Below, piece by piece: positions 55,975 through 64,000 of a stretch of 64,000 nt of DNA. Position numbers and translations under genes: made by a program. The stretch comes from Ochotona curzoniae. Taxonomy: Eukaryota > Chordata > Mammalia > Lagomorpha > Ochotonidae. Numbering within the stretch: the stretch's first letter is position 1; each line of letters begins with the position of its first letter. The stretch covers positions 11,034,001-11,098,000 of the forward strand of contig NW_024464918.1 of the NCBI RefSeq assembly GCF_017591425.1, written 5' to 3'. The notes under the pieces are model-generated. The model made no database searches, was not told the DNA's origin, and worked only from the letters and a program-made list of their open reading frames with translations.

Positions 55975-56175
55975 TTACAGTTTTTCATTCTCAGTCCTTT
56001 GACGCTTGTTTGTCTCTGTCTTTCTCGGGCTTGTTGATTTCTCTCTGTAATGACCTCCAACATCTGAACTACTGTCTGAAGTACAACGCCTGCCTCTGAG
56101 GGCTTCAGCTTTTGGGTTACCTGCTGCCTTGCGTGTAGAAACCATGTCCGCTTGTTCCCTGAATAGTTTCTGCAT
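55975..56175 (-). pseudogene. Short coding-like open frame, possible exon or retrocopy of an unidentified nuclear protein
   Basis: A 66-codon minus-strand frame starts at 56175, with an internal methionine at 56145 followed by VSTRKAAGNPKAEALRG. The peptide is rich in S, T, K, R and E (SDSSSDVGG, STSPRKTETNKRQR), resembling a disordered, basic, nuclear-localised N terminus. Codon use and composition stand out from the AT-rich surroundings and it does not overlap a repeat I recognise. A gtaaaa follows the last full codons, so a 5' splice site is possible; so is a stop in a retrocopy. I do not recognise the parent. Confidence 0.3.
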
Positions 56176-57357
56176 GAAGCAGGTGAAAGCAGTTTCTTTG
56201 TTAAAGTTTATTCCTTTACTATTTTCTTAGTCATTGGGAATTACCATCACATAAAAGTACAGCTATTTTAGTGATTTTTTGTAGCTTAGTATATGTAGCA
56301 TAAAATTCATTATTTTAACAATATTCTGTGGAATTTGTGTTGCTGTTCTGAAACTATCACACTCACATCTTCAGAGCTTTAGTTTTTCTTCATTCGCAAC
56401 TCCAGTGATACTTTCAAAGTAAGTTCTGCTTTTTAACTTGTACCTGGACAGATAGCACTAATTAGAAGAAAATTCCCAGTGAAATTCCCTTAGATGTTTT
56501 TTCTCCTTCTCCTATACAATCCTCACCTTTCTTTTCGCCATTCTTTTTTTCACATCCAATGTCCTTCATAAATAACCACCTTTTCTCAGAGTGGCTACAG
56601 AAAGATAAATTGCTCATCTATATTTTATTTTGTACTAGGTTATCTCTGTACAGGATAATTGAGTTTACAATTTGCTTTTAGATAGAAATAGATAGAGTTG
56701 ATTTTTTTTTTTTTTTGGTTCATGTATGCCTAGTGCTTGTATTGTGTTATTTACATTTTTTTTCATTTCACAGTTTTTTTTTTCTGAAGGGAACAAGCAG
56801 TATGTCATTTTTTAAAATTTACGTATTGCTATTTGTAATTTTATTATATATTCTATTGTTTTGAAAACTGTTCATAGGAAGACAGATTTGTTATGAACAT
56901 TATTTGTAATTATTTGCTCTTCATAGTAAACTCTATTTTTCTGTTCTCTTATTTTCCAAAAAAGTGACATCTACCCAATTTTAATGCCGTTTTTGTTTCA
57001 CTGAGATAATTTAGTACTTTTATTTCCAGATTATCATTATGTTTCTTCTATAATACGCTTTTTATGTGCCAGGAGTCTTTAATTGAGGTTTAAATTACAT
57101 GCGTTCAACCACTATATGATTATCCATTTAGATTAAGATGTGCACATTGCTTTGCTCTCTTTCAGTTTTTTCCTGTTTGTGTTTTTGTATCTGACTAGCA
57201 ATTTTTTGGAAGTTTTTCATAAAAAAATTTCCTATTGTTTATTTAATTGTGATTTTTCATATGCTTTTCATTTCTTTTCCTTTTGATAATGTATTATTTG
57301 TGATTAGGACACTTAGATTCATTTTACAATGTATGATTTTATTTTATTTATTTATTT
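56176..57357. other. AT-rich sequence, nothing recognised
   Basis: T-rich tracts (56702-56716, 56758-56765) occur in more than 1.1 kb with no recognised gene or repeat. Confidence 0.5.
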
Positions 57358-57681
57358 TTTAAAGATTTATTTTTATTATTTTTTTTATTGGAAAGGCAGA
57401 TATACAGAGAGGAGAGACAGAGAGGAAGATCTTCTGTCCGATGATTCACTCCCCAAGTGAGCGCAACGGCCGATGCTATGCCAATCCGAAGCCAGGAGCC
57501 TCTTCCAGGTCTCCCGCGTGGGTGCAGGGTCCTAAAGCCTTGGGCTGTCCTTTGCTGCTTTTCCGGGCCACAGGCAGGGAGCTGGAAGGGAAGCGGGGCC
57601 TCTGGGATAGAACCGGCGCCCATATGGGATCCCGGGCGTGCAAGGCGAAGACCTTAACCACTTGCGCCACCACGCCGGGCC
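57358..57681 (-). mobile_element. Young CSINE, reverse orientation
   Basis: Tail complement with the interrupted form aaagatttatttttattatt, near-consensus body rich in CpG, and head complement cttaaccacttgcgccacca as in the other young copies. It inserted into T/A-rich sequence, and short attttattt repeats on both sides may be the target duplication. Confidence 0.93.
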
Positions 57682-57749
57682 CTATTTTATTTTTTAACTG
57701 TATTCCCATCTCTTACTGTTCTTGCCTTATATTTTATTATTATTATTTT

Positions 57750-58070
57750 TAGTTTTTTTTTTTAATTTGAAAGGCAGATTTAGAGAGAGCTAGGGATAGA
57801 GAAGGAAGGTTTTCTATTTGCTGGTTCACTTTACATATGGTCCCAATGGCCAGAGCTAAGCTGATCTGAAGCCATGTGCTAGGAGTCTCTTCCAGGTCTC
57901 CCACATGAGTGCAGGGACCCAAGGACTTGGGCTCATCATGCACTTCTTTCTCAGGCTGTAAGCAGCAAGTTGCATTGGACGTGGAGTATCCAGGACATAA
58001 ACCAGTGACCATAAAGTATGCTGGCCCCGCATGATGGAGGATTAGCCTGTTGAGCCATGGTGCTGGCCCC
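57750..58070 (-). mobile_element. Old CSINE, reverse orientation
   Basis: The tail complement (tttttttaatttgaaaggca), GA block, body with aggtctcccacatgagtgcaggg, and head complement ending ggtgctggcccc. It lies 70 bases from a much younger copy in the same orientation. Confidence 0.87.
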
Positions 58071-59014
58071 TACAGTATATTTTACCATTATGATTCTGGC
58101 AAGTAGTTTGGATTTTGACAATGCCTATTCAATTAATTTTTTAATTTTACAGTTTTGTATTTTCAGATTCATCTTGAGGGTTTTATAATAACACACAAAT
58201 TAAATCATAGTATATTAAAAGAATAAAAGTACTAACAATTATTATTAATGATCTTAGGTAAGGTGTTAGCATCAGTTATAAGTATTTGTCTACTTGCTGT
58301 GATCATTTCGTGGCCTAAAGCTCGGGTTATATTTCATTGATATTTCATCCTTCTTAATGGTCTTTTGTAGATGTCTTTCCAGATGAGGTAAACTAAACAC
58401 TGATACAGTCTTGACAGCAGTTATATTTTTGACATGAGTTATATGTTTTGTGATAAAATATTAGATCATCTTCTTATATACGAACTGGTGATTGAATCTG
58501 GGTTTGTGTCCTAGTGTGGATGACAATTTATGAGATCGACCCAAACGGAGAGAATAGAGTAGTGTAGTATGTTTATATGAGTAAAAAAAGAGACTTGGAA
58601 CAGGAGGGAAACGCCAAGCAGATAAGGCTTTGCAGACTAGAGGAATTTTTATTCCTTCAGCATTTTTTCTCTGACAAGCTGGTGCGACTGATTCTACATC
58701 AGCCACAGTAAAGGCAGGAATAGTCTTAGAGGAGCCCTTTTTGACTTGTTTCTGTTGAAAACTAGTTACTGCTGTCCCTTGTACATATTGTTCCGAGAGG
58801 TTTCCATGCTGTCCTGCTTAGTGTGTCTGCTGGTGAGGAACAGCAGCGTCCATGCTGCTAGGGATACGGGGGACACCCTTAGTCTGGCTGTCTTCTTTCC
58901 TGGGCTCCCTCAACTTAGTTGCTGATTTCACAATTTCCCACCTATTCCTATAGAAAATTACTAAGAAGTTCTGTAATTACTAATGGATGATACATAATTT
59001 TAGAGTAATACCTC
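58071..59014. other. AT-rich sequence, nothing recognised
   Basis: An 81-codon minus-strand open frame (58461-58706) has no recognisable domain. No repeat family is seen. Confidence 0.5.
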
Positions 59015-59262
59015 CTTTTATGTTTGTGAGACAGAGAACTGCCAGCTACTGGTTGACCACTCAAATGCCTGCCATGAGCAGGGGTGTGCCAGATGGAGAG
59101 GAGGAGCCTGGAATTCAATCCATGTTCCTGGATGGGAGGCAGGGATCCAACCATTCGAACTGTCACTTGCTGCTCCTCAGTCTGTGTTAGCAAGAAGACA
59201 GAGTCAGCATGTGGTTATCTCAGCCAGCATGACTGCTAGGCTGAACACTCACGCCTAGAAAG
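59015..59262 (-). mobile_element. Old CSINE (older branch), reverse orientation
   Basis: Contains 'gctactggttgaccactcaaatgcctgc', 'gatgggaggcagggatccaaccattcgaac' and a decayed head 'gactgctaggctgaacactcacgcct'. The counterpart in the older branch reads 'ggaagcagaggcgggactcgaaccc...aaacgcctgcccc'. Confidence 0.65.
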
Positions 59263-59317
59263 TACTTGTGGACTTGGTTTTGAAAGCAGCGAACTGAATG
59301 ATTTTGTTTCTTTTCCT

Positions 59318-59345
59318 TTTCTTCTTTCTTTCTTTCTTTTTTGTT
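59318..59345 (+). repeat. (CTTT)n simple repeat
   Basis: About five cttt units grading into T-runs. Confidence 0.85.
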
Positions 59346-60027
59346 TGTTGTTTTTTATTTTTGGAGTGGTAACTTGTGTGGAATTCTATGGTGGTTTTGA
59401 AAAATGTCAACAAGACTTCAGCATTACATCCAAAATTTAACTGTTCTTGCTCTAGGCATAGGCTGAATGTATGCATTGATTACTCTTAATAGTACAAAAT
59501 ACACAGTTTACTTGTTAAAGTGCTCAATTTATTTGTGCAGATAGGCATTGTACATTTTCTGATGATCAATTATCTTGTTTTTTTTATACATTAGGCAAAC
59601 ATAAAGTATACCTATTTATGGGGGTATTATATGATGTTTCAGTATCTATTAGGCTAAATTTGTTGATATTGTCAAGCATGTAACACTTTTAATGGTACAA
59701 ATGTCTAAAAACCTACCTTCTAGCTTTTTCGTAGAAAAATATACAGTGTATTAGAATTACCTAAAGTCACATTATTGTGCAATGATATTCTAGAACTTCT
59801 TATTCCTACCAATAGCTAAAGATTAAGTTATAATAAATTATATGGTGGCAGATTTATCTTGAGATTAGTGAAGGGGAGCATTTGTTGTTTGGAATATTTT
59901 TTATATTTTAGTATTGACTAAAGAGCTTATTTACATATTGTTCACGTTGTGTTATCTCGAGTATAGTAAATGAGGATAGATTTGGAGAATGGTGGGTGAA
60001 TAAGGAAGAATATAATGAACTGCGCTT
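59346..60027. other. AT-rich sequence, nothing recognised
   Basis: No gene or repeat family seen. Confidence 0.5.
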
Positions 60028-60150
60028 AAAATTTATTTGTTAGTTGAAAGACAAAGAGAGAAAGAGAGAGAAAACGAGAGATCCACAGTGGGACATGATC
60101 TGGGCCAAAACCAAAAGGCACTCAGTCCAGGCCTCCTCCAAAGGTAGATA
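60028..60150 (-). mobile_element. Truncated old CSINE, reverse orientation
   Basis: Tail complement (aaaatttatttgttagttgaaag), GA block, a broken body with ggacatgatctgggccaaaac; nothing beyond. About one third of an element. Confidence 0.6.
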
Positions 60151-61734
60151 TGCTTGACATTTAACGTACTTACTTGTCAATTAATGTCAAAGAGTTATGA
60201 TTACATAAGGCAGTCTCTTTTTCTGATTTATTCTTTTAATTTCATGCATCTTTTTTGTACTTAGCCTTAACACTATGATTTGTGATTTGTGCATCATTGT
60301 TATCAACAAACCCTAGAACAAAGTGGGGGGAGTTGTTTTCTGATTGTTTCTATAATAATGATTTTTCATCTTCAAAGTAAAAAATATGCGGGTCAGAGGA
60401 TAATGAGATACACTTTTTTTTTTTTCAAAGAGCTTCTATAGAGTCTTATGCAATACTTTTATTTGAAATTGGCTGTCTCAGTGATGGAATTTGCAGTGTT
60501 TGGAACCCAAAAGTTCTTGAAGTTAGATTTTGCCTTTTAATCGTATTCTGTCTGATCTAAGTATTTCAGCAAAACACAAAGTTCTCTTTATGAGCTGTTG
60601 TCACCATGGTAACCAAATCACAATTTCCAGTAGCTGTGTAATGAAGTGCTAACACATTTTCAAAACAAGGTGCTAAGTGGAGGTTTGTTTCACTAATTAT
60701 GTGGCAAAACAATAATCAATTCCTTTATAATTAGCAGTGTCACACATTATGCAATAGAAGAAGTTCAAAAATTTTCTTACATTTTACTTTTTGGAGCAGT
60801 AAAATAAGTTCTTGGGAAATTCTTCTTGCTAATAGGTAGGGTCATGATTGTACCCTTATCATACCATTGAGGTAAACTGAATACTATTTTGGTCCCTTAG
60901 TGTTTTTTAATTTTGGTGGACTATGAGATATATAAACATATAAATAGTTTTTATGAAACCGTCACATATGGACTTTAAGTGACAGTAAGTCAGAAGAATG
61001 ATTGAAGAAAAAAAAAAAACCCCAAACCAAGGTTCATGCCTTTTGGAACCCTTATTTTAGGAACATAGCAACTGGCTGGGACAGTTAGTGCAGTGGGTTG
61101 TTCTTATGTAATGGGTCATACATGTTCCAGGACAATGACATTTATCCTTCTCACCTCTCACTGATCCTCAGGAATGCATACTTTTAAAATCTCTGACGAA
61201 TCAGATCCCTCCACTTGTTTTCACTCCTCAAAGCCTGCTTTTTATTTAAACATAGGGTGAATGATCTAGAAAAGGTAATAGGAACGTCATGTAGTGACAA
61301 ATGATTTCTCTGCTATTGAAGGGATTCAGTTATGTATAAGCCATAACATGTGTAACATCTCTTTGAGTTCACGCTTCTACTTTGGCCTAAGCTAGGAGAA
61401 GGAGAATACTGCTTTCAGGATGAACACTGTGATAAAAGCATGGAAGGCATTTACGATGTATCTAGTATGTTATTGGTAAAAAGTAAGCCGTGTATCATTT
61501 AAAATCATGATCGTGATGAAATGATATGGGATAGGCTATTAATGTTGCTATGATTTAGGGTAGGCAATATGATGTTAGTATAGAATAGACCTATTATGAT
61601 CTAATGACTATGGTTCAGGCCACATTTGTTTAAGAATTCAGCAGAGAGGTTACTTAAATATACTGGTTTCATTGTTATAAAAAGTGAGGACATTTTATTT
61701 TGCATGTGAGAATTCTACTAACATATTCTTTAGA
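60151..61734. other. AT-rich sequence, no gene; one stretch looks regulatory
   Basis: No repeat family is seen in this 1.6 kb. At 60600-60613 gtcaccatggtaac resembles the palindromic RFX X-box (right half ggtaac exact). Several homeodomain-type taat cores follow (60695-60745). Could be a conserved non-coding element, but conservation cannot be assessed here. Confidence 0.3.
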
Positions 61735-62075
61735 TTATTATGATCTGGTGCTGGAGTCCAGTGCCAGCCAAGTTCAGAACTCAAGAAGGGTGCATGGAAT
61801 AGACATAGAGAAAATAAATGGACCACTAAAATTTCAGTATCATAACGGACAGTGCAAGAAAGCTGTCTTCTTTATTTATACAGAAGCCTTCACAAACTCT
61901 GGCACGGACTTTTCACACCTGGTCAAGTGGGCATTCCTAAGGATAGTTCTGCCAGTTGTTTTACCTTGAGGCAGGATATCAGCCATCCTAATCCTGTGGT
62001 TAGGAAGTTCACAATAGACAGCACATATCAATCAGTAACACATTCCTACTACAATCCTCATTCTACAACTTAGTC
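61735..62075 (-). mobile_element. Retroviral LTR-like fragment, reverse orientation (probable)
   Basis: On the minus strand a possible polyadenylation signal (plus-strand tttatt at 61871-61876) lies 130 bases before the end of the block. The GC-richer sequence with the phrase 'ggtgctggagtccagtgccagcc' near 61746 looks like a U5 region. Boundaries and family are not settled, and no retroviral coding sequence adjoins. Confidence 0.4.
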
Positions 62076-62099
62076 TTGAATCAGTTAAGGGAGGAAATG

Positions 62100-62605
62100 C
62101 ATCACAGAAGAAGGGACCTAAAGATGAAGGAAAGAAAGAAAAAAAAAAACCTAAGCATAGTTTCCCACTACATCCAGGGACTTAACGCCCTTGATTAGCA
62201 TATGGTCAGTAGGGGCAGCCTAGGCAGCATGAATAGAAAAAGACCCTTTTGCCAAGACTTTATCAGCAACATTAACTTCCAAGATCACATTGATAGTAAA
62301 GACCAACTCCACAGTGGCAGACAATATCTAAATAGATTCTAGAATTATCAGCAGGGTAGTCCAATGCCTTGCCATGCAGCGGAAAATTTCTTGAGGCCTT
62401 GCCTGCAATGGAACAGTTCTCTTCAGACCTTCGTGTCTTCTACACCCACTGCACGGACCCCAGCAATCTGGGAAATTAGAAGCTCAGGATGAGCAAGGTC
62501 TATATGAAGGACAATGTCCAAGTGATAATATGGGTGATTACCTGTGAGGTTGATTAGGTCATTTTCTGCACTTGAAACAGAAGAGGACGAGAAAGAGGGC
62601 TGAGT
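62100..62605 (-). pseudogene. Possible decayed retrocopy or retroelement coding remnant
   Basis: Minus-strand frames give protein-like stretches in succession: NDLINLTGNHPYYHLDIVLH and onward through PELLISQIAGVRAVGVEDTK (within 62423-62644), then after frame changes VELVFTINVILEVNVADKVL. Stops and indels break them. The amount of regular hydrophobic and charged alternation is unusual for intergenic sequence. The parent is unidentified, and origin from the neighbouring LTR's internal region cannot be excluded. Confidence 0.3.
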
Positions 62606-62607
62606 CC

Positions 62608-62890
62608 GCTTATAGTGCCAGCATCCAAAAGGATGCCAGTTCAAGCCCTGGCTGCTTCACTTCTGGTCTAACTCCTTGCTGTTGCACCTGGGAAAGCAGT
62701 AAAATATGGGCCTTTTGCCCTTGTAGATGATGGGAGGAAGCTCTGGGTTCCTGGCTTTAGACTGACCCAAGTTATGTCCAGAGCAGCTATTTGCAGAATG
62801 AACCAATGAATAGGAAATCCCTCTTTCTCTCTCCTTCTCTCTGTGTAAATCTGCCTTTTGAGTTAAGATAAGCACATATTTGTTTAAAAT
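62608..62890 (+). mobile_element. Old CSINE, forward
   Basis: The head shows agtgccagcatccaaaagga and ggatgccagttcaagccctgg (B-box region), the body gctgcttcacttctgg and cacctgggaaagcagtaaa, and the tail ctctctgtgtaaatctgcctt. Strong divergence. Confidence 0.8.
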
Positions 62891-63069
62891 TTTTTGAAAA
62901 GAATAGGGTGAGACTCTGTTCACCTCAGGACTGGATAGCTATTCACTGTCTCAATAGGTGTTCTCTTCTATCACTAACTGGATGTCTTAACTGATGCTGC
63001 AGGCTTTGACACAGGGAATATTTCTCAATAAGATCGTTTTTGATCAAATATGGACTTTTTCTTTTCAAC

Positions 63070-63215
63070 AAGAGAGTAGGACTGACTTCATTTCCTTATT
63101 CATCCATACACCTGTTCCTTCTAAGTTTGTTGAGTCTGTACTTTGTGCCAGGCATTTTGCTCAACCTTGGGAACACAAAATGAATAAAGAAGTGGGCTAT
63201 GCTAGTAAGGAGCTT
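63070..63215 (-). mobile_element. L2 3' end, reverse orientation
   Basis: The order 'ttattcatccatacacctgttcc', 'gttgagtctgtactttgtgccaggcattttgctcaaccttgggaacac', 'aaaatgaataaag' and 'aaggagcttaaagtc' is the L2 3' complement. Confidence 0.75.
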
Positions 63216-64000
63216 AAAGTCAGCCTTGCTCAGAAAAATGCCCTTTTGCTTTATGACTTAAAATCATTCAGCTTTGTGCATGTTTATCACCATTGAGATT
63301 CTTGGGTTTATCTCTTTAGGGAAAAGGAACATAATAATTAAAAATGATACGCCATTGTTTTACTGCAGTGTTAGAAAAAAAATGATATCCATTGTCTCAG
63401 TTGTATTAGGGGAGTTATGTATGAGTTAGTATTTGTGTATTTTCATTAATGCATGCTGAAAAGAACAGCCATTCTGTGGAGCCGACTCTCACTTTAATCA
63501 GGGAGATGATTGACAAGTTGTGATAAATGATCTGAGAGGGTGTGCCCTTATACATTTGTGGATCTCCCCGGTGCAGTCACAAATTTGCTCTAACTAAGGG
63601 CCCAAGGTGGATTGATTGCAACTGCAAAATTTCAAAAACTGCACAGGCATAATCTTACATTATGCTTTGTACATTGTTAAACTCAGAGTCACAAACTCAG
63701 GGAGCTGTTTAGAGATTAAGGATTGCAAAACTCACTGTCTCCTCCTGTGCTTTTTTTTCCTTCCGTTTATCAAATCAATGTGACAAATAAGCATGAGCAT
63801 TTTAAAATCCCTTTTATCATTTCAATTAATCTGAGTAAATTCAAAAACAAGTTTTTCATTTTTCAAAAATTTAATTGCCTATTGTTGCTGCCTTAAAGTG
63901 GTGAAACACAAAGGGACAATGAGTTTACTTAACAGAAAAAGCCATTTTGATAAATTCTTATTCTTCCCCACACCATTATCCCATTGTGTTTCTCCAAAGA
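63216..64000. other. AT-rich sequence, nothing recognised
   Basis: No gene or repeat family seen to the end of the window. A tgattgaca motif (63508-63516) matches PBX/MEIS-type sites but is isolated. Confidence 0.45.

Noticed and set aside
59255..59476. 73-codon minus-strand frame with a lysine-rich stretch
   Set aside because: The lysine run is the translation of the (CTTT)n simple repeat on the opposite strand.

Overview
This window looks like nuclear DNA of a mammal, very probably a lagomorph and most likely a pika (Ochotona). The strongest evidence is more than 40 copies of the tRNA-derived C-repeat (CSINE), a family known only from lagomorphs. The well-preserved copies carry a head with Pol III A- and B-box sequence, a body of about 300 bp and an A-rich tail ending in AATAAATCTTT-like sequence. 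Their consensus differs from the usual rabbit consensus, so pika is my inference rather than something the sequence proves. The base composition is AT-rich. No open reading frame exceeds 140 codons, and the longest ones fall inside SINE or LTR copies.

I see no intact protein-coding gene, functional tRNA gene, rRNA, CRISPR array or bacterial feature. The window is intergenic or deep-intronic sequence built from layers of transposable elements. The oldest layer is MIR, L2, a MER5-type hAT element, MaLR LTRs and old L1 3' ends (for example 4560-5245, 9395-10000, 12155-13095, 18440-18670, 20205-20640, 27160-27850, 48428-48725). Later come lagomorph L1 3' ends (35590-36190, 51385-52170) and two solitary retroviral LTR-like pieces (33988-34485, 61735-62075). 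CSINEs of several ages cut through all of these. The youngest CSINEs (7777-8105, 10474-10649, 36348-36683, 57358-57681) share a diagnostic head and tail, and several have perfect target-site duplications.

Layout. 1-8.8 kb is CSINE-dense with an old L1 3' end. 8.8-25 kb is dominated by L2 and other old repeats with few young SINEs. 25-36.7 kb mixes L2, a microsatellite, an LTR and an L1. 36.7-48 kb holds long stretches without recognisable repeats plus an unusual CSINE-headed composite repeat at about 45190-45878. 48-60 kb has a MaLR LTR, an L1 with AT-rich simple sequence and nested CSINEs. 60-64 kb has a possible regulatory stretch, an LTR piece and a possible decayed retrocopy.

The items most worth following are the composite repeat at 45190-45878, an internally deleted mini-CSINE with a perfect 17-bp target-site duplication (10457-10666), the young CSINE subfamily, three short coding-like or retrocopy-like stretches on the minus strand (55975-56175, 23535-23935, 62100-62600), and a cluster of octamer motifs at 24982-25062. 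Family names come from recognising consensus features by eye. Boundaries of old elements are approximate to a few tens of bases.
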